Positions 20,089-29,878 of a stretch of 64,000 nt of DNA are shown here, one piece after another; the first letter of the stretch is position 1; each line of letters opens with the position of its first letter. The stretch lies in contig NZ_JACHXO010000001.1 in NCBI RefSeq assembly GCF_014192155.1, positions 186,001 through 250,000 of the forward strand. The letters are read 5' to 3'. Position numbers and translations under genes: made by a program. This stretch comes from Roseateles terrae (GTDB lineage Bacteria > Pseudomonadota > Gammaproteobacteria > Burkholderiales > Burkholderiaceae_C). The notes under the pieces are model-generated. The model was not told where the DNA came from. It worked only from the letters and a program-made list of their open reading frames with translations, and ran no database searches.

Positions 20089-20450
20089 GGGATTCCGTTT
20101 TGATGGGGGTCACTGAAGTGAATCGGCGCCTCGGGGGCGCACAACCACGTTCGAATGTATCGATTTAATCGCTGATAACAACGTTAACAAGTCACGACTA
20201 TCACTTGCAAATCAGAAAAATCATTTCGGTGGCGACGCGCCGGGTGGGCGTTTTCTGGCCGTAGGAACGGTAAGTGGCGCGGTCATGACGGGTTGCGCTG
20301 CAGGCACACGTCAGGGACAACCACTGATCGCCAGGACGAAGCCGTGGGAGAGAGTGCAAATTTATCAATCTGCCCTGTCTTCTTGATAGATTCATTCTTT
20401 AAATGATAAACAATGATGCATTGAAATCAGTTTGATCATTTGGAGTAACT
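20089..20450. promoter_or_regulatory. Shared control region of two divergent chemoreceptors
   Basis: 362 bp without a gene, AT-rich at 20160-20220 and 20390-20450. At 20401-20441 there is a nested dyad: outer arms AAATGAT(-)AAAC and GTTTGATCATTT (one base unpaired), inner arms CAATG / CATTG. The outer arm ends directly at the Shine-Dalgarno GGAG of the gene at 20451, so it could be an operator or an mRNA hairpin that limits ribosome access. No clear flagellar sigma-28 promoter could be found. Confidence 0.5.
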
Positions 20451-21998
20451 ATGAAATCCCGTTTCGGCGTCGGCGCAAAGCTGGCAGGCAGCTTCGGTCT
20501 GGTGTTGCTGATGCTTATTGGCCTCGGCATTACCGCCGTCATCCAGTTGGCGCGGGTCAACGATGTGGCGGACGACATGCACACCAATTGGCTGCCTTCC
20601 ACGCGTCAGGTCAGCGCCATCGCGCAGCACGTCAATCGCTATCGGATTCGTGAGTACCGCGTCCTCATCACGGAGGCGGACAAGATGACTGCGGCCCTGA
20701 CGCGTATGCAGGAGTCGAAGGAAGCGGTGGACAAGGCCATCGCCGCTTATGGTCCGATGGTGAGTTCCGACGAGGAGGGTCGTAAATACAAGGAAGTCGC
20801 CACCTTGTGGGCGAAGTACCTGGAGCGTGCCGATCAGCTGAAATCGGCGGCGGGGTCCGAAGATCTGGTCCTGGCCAAACGACTGGTGACGGTCGATGGA
20901 CTGGCGACGTTTGATCAGCTCAATAAAGCCATGGAGGAGTTGACCGAGATCAACACCCAGGGCGCTCAGAGCGCGGCCGAGTTGGGCTCACAGATCTATG
21001 CCAGCGGCAAGGTCACCATGTTCGCGGTTAGCCTGCTGGCGATCGTCGTCGGCAGCGGATGCGCCTTCATCATCACCCGCGGCATCACCCGCCCGCTGGC
21101 GGAGTCGGTCAAGCTGGCCGAAACGGTGGCCGATGGCGACCTCACGGTCACGCTGAATGTGCGGGGTACCGATGAAGTGGCTCAACTCCAGCTCGCCTTG
21201 CTGAGCATGGTGGACCGTCTCAAGGGCGTGGTGGCCCAGGTGCGGGATGGCGTGTCCGCCGTCTCTGGCGCGTCCAGCCAGATTGCCGCGGGTAATTCGG
21301 ACCTCTCATCGCGCACCGAAAGCACCTCGGCCAATCTGCAGCAGACGGCCTCCAGCATGGAACAGTTGACTGGCACGGTCTCCCAATCTGCGGACACGGC
21401 GCGTCAAGCCAACCAGATGGCCGCGAGTGCCGCCGAGGCTGCGCAAAAGGGAGGTGAAGCCGTGGGGCAAGTGGTGGAGCGGATGCGCGAAATCAGCGAT
21501 GCCTCCCGCCGCATCAGCGACATCACCAGCACCATCGACAGCATTGCCTTCCAGACCAACATCCTCGCATTGAATGCGGCCGTCGAGGCGGCCCGTGCAG
21601 GTGAGCAAGGGCGTGGTTTTGCCGTGGTCGCCAGTGAAGTGCGCACGCTCGCCCAGCGCAGCGCGGTGGCCGCCAAGGAGATTCGCGGTTTGATCGATCA
21701 TTCCGTGCAGACGGTGAGCGCCGGATCGACCGAAGTGGCCAAGGCGGGCGAAGCCATGGGCCAGATCGTCAACGGCGTCAGCCGCGTGACCGACCTGATG
21801 GGCGAGATCGCCGCGGCCAGCAGCGAGCAGCGGGATGGCATCAATCAGGTCAACCAGTCGGTGGCCAATCTGGACCAGATGACGCAGCAGAACGCCGCGT
21901 TGGTGGAAGAGTCTTCGGCCGCTGCAGCGTCCCTGCGGGATCAGGCTGCCCGGTTGGCGGATGTGGTGGCGGTCTTCCGGGTGGGCATGGCCACTTAA
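20451..21998 (+). CDS. Methyl-accepting chemotaxis protein (third of three)
   Basis: 515-residue chemoreceptor with TM1 ([20 protein letters not shown]), a four-helix-bundle periplasmic sensor (about 32-185; [20 protein letters not shown]), TM2 ([20 protein letters not shown]), a clear HAMP domain (about 208-265; [20 protein letters not shown]) and a signalling domain with tip [21 protein letters not shown]. Unlike its two neighbours it keeps a normal HAMP. No pentapeptide at the C-terminus. GGAG stands six bases before ATG. Its stop overlaps the convergent XRE gene by 4 bp. Confidence 0.94.
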   Translation: MKSRFGVGAKLAGSFGLVLLMLIGLGITAVIQLARVNDVADDMHTNWLPSTRQVSAIAQHVNRYRIREYRVLITEADKMTAALTRMQESKEAVDKAIAAYGPMVSSDEEGRKYKEVATLWAKYLERADQLKSAAGSEDLVLAKRLVTVDGLATFDQLNKAMEELTEINTQGAQSAAELGSQIYASGKVTMFAVSLLAIVVGSGCAFIITRGITRPLAESVKLAETVADGDLTVTLNVRGTDEVAQLQLALLSMVDRLKGVVAQVRDGVSAVSGASSQIAAGNSDLSSRTESTSANLQQTASSMEQLTGTVSQSADTARQANQMAASAAEAAQKGGEAVGQVVERMREISDASRRISDITSTIDSIAFQTNILALNAAVEAARAGEQGRGFAVVASEVRTLAQRSAVAAKEIRGLIDHSVQTVSAGSTEVAKAGEAMGQIVNGVSRVTDLMGEIAAASSEQRDGINQVNQSVANLDQMTQQNAALVEESSAAAASLRDQAARLADVVAVFRVGMAT

Positions 21999-22459
21999 GA
22001 GGCGACCGGCTGGGTGGCTTCTTCTTCCACCGTGGATTTCCATCCCTTCGGACCTGCGGTGGCGACGATTTTCTGGTGGATGAGTCGCTCCACCTCCATG
22101 ACACGATGGAAGGCCTTGCGCAGCGGCTCATCGCCCTGCGCATGGGACAGATAGCACAGCCGGATCAGCGCGTCGTTGGCTTTGGGGACCTTGCCATGAC
22201 GCTCCCAGAGGCTCACCGCCTGTTCGGAGACGCCCTGCGCCCTGGCCAGTGCGGCCTGCGAGATGCCCATCTGCACGCGCAGGAACCGGAATTCCTTTCC
22301 CGACAGGCGGCCGGGCTTGCCGACGATCCGCTGAGCCAGCAGCGCCAGCAGTTCGTCTGCATGCGCAACAGAGATGCCAGGGCCATAGGCGGTTGATTGG
22401 GTGGTGTAGCCGTTGGCGAGCCACACATTGTCCAGGCCGCATTCGGTGTAGTGATGCAT
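21995..22459 (-). CDS. XRE-family DNA-binding protein (MqsA/antitoxin-like)
   Basis: 154-residue protein starting [21 protein letters not shown] helix-turn-helix lies at about residues 60-115 ([33 protein letters not shown]). The N-terminal portion resembles regulators normally encoded downstream of a DUF4258 protein, where the pair is toxin-antitoxin-like. The start has AAGGAAG seven bases upstream; a start seven codons earlier lacks one. Upstream, 13 bp away, are the remains of just such a DUF4258 gene. If it is an antitoxin-type autoregulator, it now has no working partner. Confidence 0.8.
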   Translation of the reverse strand: MHHYTECGLDNVWLANGYTTQSTAYGPGISVAHADELLALLAQRIVGKPGRLSGKEFRFLRVQMGISQAALARAQGVSEQAVSLWERHGKVPKANDALIRLCYLSHAQGDEPLRKAFHRVMEVERLIHQKIVATAGPKGWKSTVEEEATQPVAS

Positions 22460-22472
22460 GAGCCGCTTCCTT

Positions 22473-22777
22473 TCAGACAATCACGGTGATGATGAGCAGG
22501 TCGGGTTCATCATCGGATAACGCCACGCAGGTGGTCAGGTCTCGCTCCGCTCCCCACCAGTTCATCCGGCAGACGAGAGATGACCGGTCTTCAAGTCTTG
22601 TTCTGGCGGGGTTCGGAGACGGCCCCGACGCAGACATTCGAAGACTTCCGCCATGGAGACCTATCTTTCGGCCATCCGCTTGCGGGCGTGCGCCGTCAGC
22701 ACGACGCGCTCGGTACGGGCAGCATGACTGCGGATGTGACGTTGCAATTGCTGCAGCGAGAGCCCGCTAAGGCTCAT
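22473..22777 (-). pseudogene. Broken DUF4258-family gene, partner of the XRE regulator
   Basis: Read on the minus strand from ATG at 22777, the frame gives MSLSGLSLQQLQRHIRSH...TERVVLTAHARKRMAER, then an in-frame TAG (codon 39), then continues in the same frame as VSMAEVFECLRRGRLRTPPE..DLKTGHLS before a frameshift near 22565-22575. After the shift it reads CRMNWWGAERDLTTCVALS..EPDLLIITVIV and stops at 22473. Together this covers a whole DUF4258 protein (about 100 aa): the HARxRM start and the GRxxTPP and ALSDDEPDLxIxTV-type end are family marks. It stands in the usual position, directly before its XRE partner. At least two lesions make a working protein unlikely. A sequencing error could explain the frameshift but not the stop as easily. 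Confidence 0.75.
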
Positions 22778-23012
22778 GACTGCAACCCATAAAAAGTATG
22801 GGTCCTATCGTAGGCGATTTTTACCGCGGGTGGAAGTAGGTCGGTGGGATGGCGCATGGTTGGCAAGCCGTTCTCAGGGCGTGGCCGCATGGCGGCCTCG
22901 GCATGCCGACACTCTCGCCCACCGCCCACCCGGGAGGCCAGCCCGCTTTGATGTAAGTTCTCCCATTCGCGCGACTCACACCCGTGGTTCGCCAGACTGA
23001 AGGATGTGGGAG

Positions 23013-23315
23013 ATGCAGACCAAGCAGCGCTTTGCGCTCGATCAAACGGTGATCCTCAGACGCTTCAATGGTGAGGTGAGCGCCCCGGAGGGCACCGCGC
23101 CTGACCATGACTACTGGCGGCTGATCGGCCAGATCGGTCAGGTGCGGGATCTCGACGACAGCCGCTTGGGCCTGTCTGCTCAGCAGCCGCGGCGCATGCT
23201 GGTGCAGTTCCAGGTCGATCCCAACTCGCTCGGGCTGCACTGCCACAACCGCTTGGCGCGGGCCTTGTGGGTGCAGGTGGAGGACGCGGAGCCTCTGCCC
23301 ACCTGGGCGCCTTGA
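23013..23315 (+). CDS. Conserved-looking hypothetical protein (100 aa)
   Basis: Function not recognised. The product starts MQTKQRFALDQTVILRRFNG and reads as a small beta-rich cytoplasmic protein: EYWRLIGQIGQ-like segments (DYWRLIGQIGQVRD), then RRMLVQFQVDPNSLGLHCH and a C-terminal RALWVQVEDAEPLP. No signal peptide, TM helix or known motif is visible. AAGGA is eight bases before this ATG; an ATG three codons earlier would overlap that site. Convergent with the acyltransferase gene. Codon use matches the chromosome. Confidence 0.6.
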   Translation: MQTKQRFALDQTVILRRFNGEVSAPEGTAPDHDYWRLIGQIGQVRDLDDSRLGLSAQQPRRMLVQFQVDPNSLGLHCHNRLARALWVQVEDAEPLPTWAP

Positions 23316-23364
23316 AGCGACGCCTTCGCGCGCAGGTGTCGCTCAGCGTTGCTACGTCTGCGCG

Positions 23365-24378
23365 TTACCGGGCAGCGGTTGCAGCCGCCGACGCCGCCGA
23401 AGCTCGCCGGGCGGGTTTCTCCCCCAGCGCCCAGTGACCATACGGTATCCGGCGCAAGGCAGCCGTCAAGGCGATGGAGCCCGCAAGTCCGGCCACAACA
23501 CCGGCCACCAGCAACACGCCGATGTGCTGCACCTGGGCGGCCTTGAGCATCATGCGCGCACCCGCCGTGAACACCGGGTGGAACAGGTAGATGCCAAACG
23601 ACCAGGTGCCCAGCCACGCCAGCCAGCCCACCTGGGGTCGCAGGCGCAGCAGCAGCAGGCACAGGCAGACACTCACCACCAGGCGTTGCATGCCCGGGTA
23701 GTTGTCTGTGGGTGCATCGATGAGGGCCCACAGCAGCATTAGACTGCCGATGACGGCTGCCAGCAGCAGAGGGGTCCACCGTGGACCGGCACGGTCCAGT
23801 TCAAAGCGATGCGCCGCCAGGCCCAACAGGAAGAAGGGCGCCAGATACGCGGCTCCGTTGAGCCCGAAGTACACCGGCAGGCGACCCCAGCAATGCAGTG
23901 CCGCTGCCAGCACCCAGACCGTCCAGAAACTGCGCGGGGTCGACAACCATCCCAGCCGCTCCAGCACCGCCGTGGCAATAAAGATGATGAACAGCGCTTC
24001 CAGAAACCAGTAATGCGCCACTGGCACCGTGTGCAGCAGCCACCAGTTGTAGTCACCCTCGTTGTTGGTGCCATTGGTCAGGTTCTGAAGCAGTGCAAAG
24101 CCGGTTCCCACCACCAGCATCGGCAGCAGCAAGCGGCGCGTCTTGCCGATGGCAAAGGGGGTGATCTCGCCGGTCAGCGGCCGGCGTGCATACACCATGC
24201 CGGACAGGAAGCAGAACAGCGGCATCCGCACCAGCGCAAGCCAGTCATTGAGTTGGCTCGCAATGTGCTCATCGGGCAATCTCAGCCCGGAATTGCTGCT
24301 GTCACCGATGACGTGATAGCCCACCAGCAACAGGCAGGCGAAGCCGCGAAGCGTGTTGATTGACAGGCCACTGGACAA
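23365..24378 (-). CDS. Acyltransferase 3 family membrane protein
   Basis: 337-residue, ten-TM inner-membrane O-acyltransferase of the Acyl_transf_3 (OafA/NodX) family, which adds acetyl or similar groups to surface sugars. The family N-terminus is clear: SINTLRGFACLLLVGYHVIG with catalytic-type His in helix 1, then LVRMPLFCFLSGMVYARR. Other family features are HYWFLEALFIIF and FGIYLFHPVFTAG near the end. The start is assigned to TTG at 24378 since a good AGGAG lies six bases upstream; an earlier TTG has none. No polysaccharide genes lie next to it, so the acceptor is unknown. Confidence 0.85.
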   Translation of the reverse strand: MSSGLSINTLRGFACLLLVGYHVIGDSSNSGLRLPDEHIASQLNDWLALVRMPLFCFLSGMVYARRPLTGEITPFAIGKTRRLLLPMLVVGTGFALLQNLTNGTNNEGDYNWWLLHTVPVAHYWFLEALFIIFIATAVLERLGWLSTPRSFWTVWVLAAALHCWGRLPVYFGLNGAAYLAPFFLLGLAAHRFELDRAGPRWTPLLLAAVIGSLMLLWALIDAPTDNYPGMQRLVVSVCLCLLLLRLRPQVGWLAWLGTWSFGIYLFHPVFTAGARMMLKAAQVQHIGVLLVAGVVAGLAGSIALTAALRRIPYGHWALGEKPARRASAASAAATAAR

Positions 24379-24671
24379 GGAAGACTCCTGGGGAGAAGGG
24401 GACGAACGCAAGGACGCGTCGGCGCACCAAAGCCTTGGCGCGTCGACGCGTCTGGCATCCTAGTCGTCCCTCTCTGAAGCTACCGACCAATGCAGGGGAA
24501 ACCGGGTACGTCACGCGCACCCGTAAGCCGTACAGCGGCGATGAACGCGCAAATTGCAGCGTGATGTGTTCGGCGGCGCGCTTAACAATGTGGGCCCGAA
24601 CACATTGCAAAGCGTGGCCGAAGCGCCTGCAAATGGAACACGACCTCAAAGCGTTGCGGACGCCATCACGC

Positions 24672-27146
24672 TCAGAAGCTCAGTTTTGCCCGAGCGTAGT
24701 AATACGCGCCATTGAATCCAATCGGAGACAGCACGTCATACGGGAAATTGCCGTAATACGCGATATCGGCCGTCGAGCGGCTGGGATAACGGTCGGTGGC
24801 ATTGAGCGCGCCCAAGCTCAGCGTCAAACTGCGGGTTGCTTGCCACTGCGCTTCCAGGTCCAGTTGCCACACCGCCGAATAGGTCTGCGTCGGCACAAAA
24901 CCATCCCCGAAATCGAACACACGGGTCGTGCTGCCGTGACGTGTGGCGCGGGCCTGCAAGGCCCAGTCGCCCCGTTGCCACTGCGCGGTGAAGATGTGAC
25001 GCTGCCGCGGCGTGGCCGTGGTCAGCGTGTTGATTTCCTCCAGGCCGACATTGGCATCCCCGTGGGTCTGCACCGTCGTCTTGTTGAAGGACGCGGCCCA
25101 CGACAGCTTCATTTCACCCGTCAATGCGGCGCCACTCCACTGCGTCACCAGGTCCGCACCGCGTGTGCGGGTGTCCAGTGCATTGGTGAAGAAGTTCACG
25201 CCCTGCACGCCGACCACGCCGAATTGCGATGCCAGCTCATCCGCCAGAGTGTCCCGGCTGATGCGCTGCGACAGCGTGATGCGGTTCTTCACCCGGATGG
25301 TGTAGGCATCCAGCGTTGTCGACCATGCCTTCGCCGGTTGCCAGCTCAGCCCGAGGCTGGCATTGCGGGATCGCTCGGCCTTCAGGGGCTGGGCGCCGAG
25401 ATATCGCCCGAGGTCGCTATCGGCAGGTACGGTTTTCACCTGGCTGAGTTCTCCGCCGTCCCCCCGGTCGGTCACGGTGAAGCTGAAGCCGCGCTGTGCC
25501 AGCGAAGGGGCCCGGAAGTTGCTGGAGAGGGCGCCGCGCAGTGCGAATGCGGGTGTCAGCGCCCAGCGGCTGGACAGTTTGGCGGTGGTGGCATTGCCGA
25601 AGTCACTGTAGTGATCGTGGCGCAGCGCGGCCTCCGCTTCCCAATCGCGGGTCAGATGCGCACTGAGGTCGGCATAGGCCCCCACGACGCGACGCGACAG
25701 GCGAGTGGCATCTCCGGCCTGAAGGCCAGGACCGGCCTGCGCGCCAGCGGGCCCGTCAAAACTGCCCACGGCGTAAGACGCGACATCACCGGCCCCGGTG
25801 GCAAACCGCTCTTGCCGGGCGTCCAGCCCCACGGCCAAAGTCGCGGGGCGAGACAGGCCGGGGAGGGCGACCGGACGGGTCAGGTCCAGATTGGCGCTGG
25901 TCAGGCGGCTGCTGAAATCGCCCAGATGAAATTGGGTCGGACTGGCCGGGCCGAGTGACACATTCAGCGAGCGCTGCACGCCATAGTCGAAGTCATTGCG
26001 GCCTTGATTGAGCGACGCGTCGTAATCCCACTCGCCCCAGGCACCGCGCAGGCCGGCCGCGAGTTGCAGGTCCCGGTTGTGGCCGGTGGTCTCGGGTCGA
26101 TAGCCATTCGGATAGATGCTCTTGAGCGTGGCACTACTGTCGGGATAACGGAAGTACGCCGCGCCCACCGAACGCCGTTCCTGCCAGGTGCCGAAGGCAT
26201 ACAGCTGGTGCTCGGCAGAGAGGTCCAACGCGCCATTGAAAAAGGCCTGCCATTGCCGCGTGGCTGGCTCGCCAGCCGCGTAGTTGCGCTGACCCATGGT
26301 GGCGAGGTTGTCGGGCGTGCGGTCCTCCCAGTCGGGCAACTGGTCGAGGCCGCTGCGGTTGGTGGCGTTGCGATGCAGGCCTTCCAGTCCGGCGCGCAGG
26401 AAGCCTTTGTCGCCGACGGCCAGACCGTGGGTGACGCTGGCCGATTGTGTCTGGCCGTCATTGAGGGTGCGACCGGTCGGCGCGAAGTCGGTATGGAAAA
26501 GCCCCGCCTCCGTGCTGATCTCGGTACCGCTGCGGCGGTCGTCCAGGATGATGTTGACCACGCCGGCGATCGCGTCTGAGCCATATTGCGCACCGGCGCC
26601 GTCTCGCACCACCTCGATGCGCTGCACGGCCGACAGCGGGATGGTGTTGAAGTCGACCGGATTGGTGCCCTTGCCGGTCTTCGATTCCAGATTCACCAGC
26701 GCGGACGTGTGCCGCCGCTTGCCATTGACCAGCACCAGCACCTGGTCCGGCGAGAGGCCGCGCAGCTGCGCAGCGCGCACATGGTCCGCACCGCCGGAAT
26801 TGGACTGGCGCGGGAAGTTGAACGAGGGCAGCAGCGCCTGCAGGGCGGCAGCCAGCGTACCGTCCGGGCCGGCGGCGCGCAGCACCTCGTCGCGGCTCAG
26901 CACATCCACCGGCACCTGGCTGTCGGCCAGCGTGCGGTCCTTGGCTCGCGTCCCCGTGACGAGCACCGGACTCAGCCCCTGGGTCGCGGCGATGGCCGAC
27001 GCGTCGGCGCTTGATCCAGGCGTTTGGGCCTGCGCCGGTCCTTGCGACTGCGACTGCGACTGGGCCTGGGCCTGGGCCGAATGCATGAGGCCGGCCTCCA
27101 GCAGCAGGGTCAGGCAGGCGAGGGTGATGGGGCGGAGCTGGCGCAT
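24672..27146 (-). CDS. TonB-dependent outer-membrane receptor
   Basis: 824-residue outer-membrane transporter. Signal peptide MRQLRPITLACLTLLLEAG..SAQAQ, then a low-complexity Gln/Ser/Ala stretch encoded by short tandem repeats (about 27035-27080). A plug domain follows (about residues 65-185) with VPVDVLSRDEVLRAA, LRGLSPDQVLVLVNGKRRH and IERIEV-like VQRIEVVRDGAGAQYGSDAIAGVVNII. A 22-strand barrel ends ..GFNGAYYYARAKLSF with terminal aromatic Phe. It imports an unknown substrate (iron chelate, B12 or a carbohydrate). Divergent from an APC permease and PepSY protein gene pair, which may help take the cargo further. Start set at the signal peptide Met; the upstream extension is not protein-like. 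Confidence 0.93.
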   Translation of the reverse strand: MRQLRPITLACLTLLLEAGLMHSAQAQAQSQSQSQGPAQAQTPGSSADASAIAATQGLSPVLVTGTRAKDRTLADSQVPVDVLSRDEVLRAAGPDGTLAAALQALLPSFNFPRQSNSGGADHVRAAQLRGLSPDQVLVLVNGKRRHTSALVNLESKTGKGTNPVDFNTIPLSAVQRIEVVRDGAGAQYGSDAIAGVVNIILDDRRSGTEISTEAGLFHTDFAPTGRTLNDGQTQSASVTHGLAVGDKGFLRAGLEGLHRNATNRSGLDQLPDWEDRTPDNLATMGQRNYAAGEPATRQWQAFFNGALDLSAEHQLYAFGTWQERRSVGAAYFRYPDSSATLKSIYPNGYRPETTGHNRDLQLAAGLRGAWGEWDYDASLNQGRNDFDYGVQRSLNVSLGPASPTQFHLGDFSSRLTSANLDLTRPVALPGLSRPATLAVGLDARQERFATGAGDVASYAVGSFDGPAGAQAGPGLQAGDATRLSRRVVGAYADLSAHLTRDWEAEAALRHDHYSDFGNATTAKLSSRWALTPAFALRGALSSNFRAPSLAQRGFSFTVTDRGDGGELSQVKTVPADSDLGRYLGAQPLKAERSRNASLGLSWQPAKAWSTTLDAYTIRVKNRITLSQRISRDTLADELASQFGVVGVQGVNFFTNALDTRTRGADLVTQWSGAALTGEMKLSWAASFNKTTVQTHGDANVGLEEINTLTTATPRQRHIFTAQWQRGDWALQARATRHGSTTRVFDFGDGFVPTQTYSAVWQLDLEAQWQATRSLTLSLGALNATDRYPSRSTADIAYYGNFPYDVLSPIGFNGAYYYARAKLSF

Positions 27147-27341
27147 GGTGGTGGAAGCGTCAATCAAGAGGGTCGTGAGCCTACCCATACGCCGCAGGAA
27201 ATCCCGGGTTGGGTCTCAGATGTCTTGCTCATAAGCTCATGCCGTGGCGGCGCTGCGACGTTGCAGTGATCTGCCCGAGGGGATTGCCCGTAGGATGCCC
27301 GCACCCGAGGCTGCCTGTTCCCCCAGTTCCCCCTGTTCCCG

Positions 27342-28721
27342 ATGACCGCATCTGATCCCGCCGCCTCCGCATCCGCGCCCCCTCTGCCTCAGCGCATCCT
27401 GGATGTGAAGCACGCCGTCGCGCTGTGCGTCGGCATGGTGGTGGGCGCCGGCATCTTCAAGACTTCTCCGATGGTGGCGCAGGCCCTGAGCACCCCCTGG
27501 GAGCTCTACATCGCCTGGGCGCTGGGCGGCGTGTTGTCGGTGATCGGCGGCCTGTGCTTTGCGGAACTGGCGGCCACCTTTCCGGATGCTGGCGGCGACT
27601 ATCACTTTCTGCGTCGGGCCTATGGGCACGGGCTGGGCTTTCTCTTCGCCTGGTCGCGCTTCGCGGTGATCCACACCGGGTCGATGGCGCTGCTGGGCTT
27701 CGTCTTTGGCGACTATCTTGCGCAGGTGGTGGATCTCTCCCCCTGGCTCGGCCCCTACGCCAGCGCCTGGATGGCCGCCGGACTGATCGTGCTGCTGACC
27801 GGATTGAACCTGCTGGGCGTCCAGGTGGGGCTGGGGACGCAGCTGGGTTTGACGAGTCTTGTGCTGCTGGGCCTGTTGCTGCTGGGGGCGGGCGCAGGGG
27901 TGCAGCAGTGGCAGGGCGTGGCCCCCGCGCTGCCGCACACCGGCGCTGCAGCGCCGGACTGGGGTCTGGCGATGGTCTTCGTCTTCCTCGCTTATGGCGG
28001 CTGGAGTGACGCCGCCACGCTCTCCGCTGAAATGAAGGACGAGCAGCGCGGCATCGTGCGGGCCTTGCTGCTGGGGCTGGGTCTGGTGATGGGTCTGTAC
28101 CTGGTGGCCAACTGGGCCTACGTGCGGGTGCTCGGCCTGTCCGGTCTCGCCGCCAGCCCTGCGCCTGCGGCCGATCTGATGCGAATCGTCTTCGGTCGTG
28201 GCGCAGAACTGCTGATGGTGGGCGTGGTCACGCTCACCGCCCTGTCGGTGATGAACGCCATCCTGATCGCCGGACCGCGCACCACCTATGCCGCCGCGCG
28301 CGACCTCGCCGCCGAATGGCATCTGGCGCGCTGGAATGCGCGGCGCGGCACGCCCAGCACTGCCGTGGTCGCGACCAGCACGGTCGCGCTGGGGCTGGTG
28401 GCCTTTGGCGCGCTGACCCGGGGTGGCTTTTCAACCATGGTGGACTACCTGTCGCCGGTCTACTGGTTCTTCATCACCCTCAGCGGTCTGGCGGTGATCG
28501 TGCTGCGACGGAAGGAGCCGACGCGGGTGCGGCCCTTCCGTGTGCCGCTGTATCCGGTGCTGCCGCTCGTCTTCAGCGGCTGCAGCGCGTACGTGCTGTG
28601 GTCCAGTCTGGTGTATGTGAAGGCCGGGGCGATGGTCGGCGTGGCGGTGCTGGCGCTCGGCGCGCTGATGCTGTGGGGTCATGGGCGGGTCCGGTCGGCG
28701 CGACCTGCACGTCGCTCCTGA
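27342..28721 (+). CDS. APC-superfamily amino acid permease
   Basis: 459-residue inner-membrane secondary transporter with about 12 TM segments. The family fingerprint is at the start: VKHAVALCVGMVVGAGIFKTSP (unwound GIF-type substrate helix 1) and then GGVLSVIGGLCFAELAATFPDAGGDYHF. Helix 6 holds VFLAYGGWSDAATLSAEMKD. This is the pattern of the APA/LAT groups, which move amino acids or exchange them. It overlaps the following PepSY gene by one base (TGATG) and is divergent from the TonB receptor. The exact amino acid is not evident. Confidence 0.88.
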   Translation: MTASDPAASASAPPLPQRILDVKHAVALCVGMVVGAGIFKTSPMVAQALSTPWELYIAWALGGVLSVIGGLCFAELAATFPDAGGDYHFLRRAYGHGLGFLFAWSRFAVIHTGSMALLGFVFGDYLAQVVDLSPWLGPYASAWMAAGLIVLLTGLNLLGVQVGLGTQLGLTSLVLLGLLLLGAGAGVQQWQGVAPALPHTGAAAPDWGLAMVFVFLAYGGWSDAATLSAEMKDEQRGIVRALLLGLGLVMGLYLVANWAYVRVLGLSGLAASPAPAADLMRIVFGRGAELLMVGVVTLTALSVMNAILIAGPRTTYAAARDLAAEWHLARWNARRGTPSTAVVATSTVALGLVAFGALTRGGFSTMVDYLSPVYWFFITLSGLAVIVLRRKEPTRVRPFRVPLYPVLPLVFSGCSAYVLWSSLVYVKAGAMVGVAVLALGALMLWGHGRVRSARPARRS

Positions 28722-29878
28722 TGCTGCGCGCATGGGTCCGACGGCTCCATCTCTGGCTCGGCCTGAGCCTGGGCCTGCTCTTCGTGTTGCTGGGCCTGAC
28801 CGGCTCCGCGCTGGTGTTCTATCAGGACATTGACCGGTGGCTGCATCCGGAGGTGCCGGCTTCTGCCGCGGAGGGTGGGCCGGGCTGGAGCGATCCAGTC
28901 TGGGACCGCGCCTTGACTACGGTTCGCGCCCGCTGGCCGGAGCGTCAGGGCGCCTGGCGCTTTGAGGCGACCGGGGAAGCCGGGCCCATTCCCGCTCGTT
29001 ATTTGCCCGCTTCGCAGGAACACGCGGGTCGCATGACGATGGTGTGGCTGTCCGCGGATGGCCGCGAGGTGCTGCGCGAGGCGGAGTGGGGCAGCTATGC
29101 CATGACCTGGCTCTATGACCTGCACATGGCGCTGTTGGTTGGCGACACCGGGCAGGCGGTGGTGGGCTGGTCCGGGCTGGGTCTGGGCGTGTTGCTGCTG
29201 TCCGGCGTCTGGGCGTGGTGGCCGCGGGGGCGCCTCGCACCCGCCCTGCGGTTCAAGCGCGGTGCAGTGCTGGTGCGTCGGCTGTATGACCTGCACAAAT
29301 GGACCGGGCTGCTGTCTCTGCCGCTGCTGGTGATGCTGGTGGGGACCGGGGTGATGCTGGCGCTGCCGGGGCCCAGTGACGCGGCGCTGTCGGCGGTGGT
29401 CGGGCCGGTGAGCCGGCCGCAGAAGGTGGTGGTGGCGATCTCCGTGGAGGGGATCAACCGTCCCCCGGTGACCCTTGGCGCCGTGCTGGCTGCGGCCCAC
29501 AGCGCGCTTCCTCAGGCGCGGCTGGCCTGGATGGAGGTGCCAGGGGCAGCGTTGGCGTCCGCCGATGGCGCCGGGCAAGCGCTCCTGCAGCAGCGCGCCT
29601 TCATGGTCCGCCTGCAGCAGCCCAGCGATCCGAGCCGACGTTTCCCGCACAGCTACGTCTGGGTCCACCCAACGACTGGCGAAGTCATCGCGGTGCACGA
29701 TCGCGAGCGCCTCGGCCCTGCGCACTCGATCAACAACTGGCTGCATCCGCTGCATGACGCGTCGATCGGCGGGTTGCCGCTGCGGCTGCTGGTGGCGCTG
29801 ATCGGACTGGCACCGGCTGGGCTTTGGGTGACCGGGCTGTTGCGCTGGTGGCGCCGCCGCTCGCCCGTTGCGCGCTGA
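28721..29878 (+). CDS. PepSY-associated TM protein (iron-uptake reductase-like)
   Basis: 385-residue inner-membrane protein with four TM helices: VRRLHLWLGLSLGLLFVLLG near the start, a second group at about 160-180 (LGVLLLSGVWAWWPRG), a third (GLLSLPLLVMLVGTGVMLAL) and one at the C-terminus. The PepSY-TM pattern is LHxxxG...; repeated histidines HLWLG, DLHMALL, DLHKWTG and WLHPLHDASIGG could bind heme. Members are usually linked to siderophore uptake, possibly as ferric reductases. The ATG lies within the permease stop, so translation is coupled. A neighbouring TonB receptor on the other strand fits an uptake locus. Confidence 0.85.
   Translation: MLRAWVRRLHLWLGLSLGLLFVLLGLTGSALVFYQDIDRWLHPEVPASAAEGGPGWSDPVWDRALTTVRARWPERQGAWRFEATGEAGPIPARYLPASQEHAGRMTMVWLSADGREVLREAEWGSYAMTWLYDLHMALLVGDTGQAVVGWSGLGLGVLLLSGVWAWWPRGRLAPALRFKRGAVLVRRLYDLHKWTGLLSLPLLVMLVGTGVMLALPGPSDAALSAVVGPVSRPQKVVVAISVEGINRPPVTLGAVLAAAHSALPQARLAWMEVPGAALASADGAGQALLQQRAFMVRLQQPSDPSRRFPHSYVWVHPTTGEVIAVHDRERLGPAHSINNWLHPLHDASIGGLPLRLLVALIGLAPAGLWVTGLLRWWRRRSPVAR

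Noticed and set aside
20089-20450. Sigma-28 promoters for the chemoreceptors
   Set aside because: GATAA-like hexamers occur (for example near 20173) but without a TAAA element at the right distance.
24415-24465. Repeated GACGCGTC motifs upstream of the acyltransferase
   Set aside because: Short self-complementary GC-rich words without regular spacing; likely chance in this base composition.
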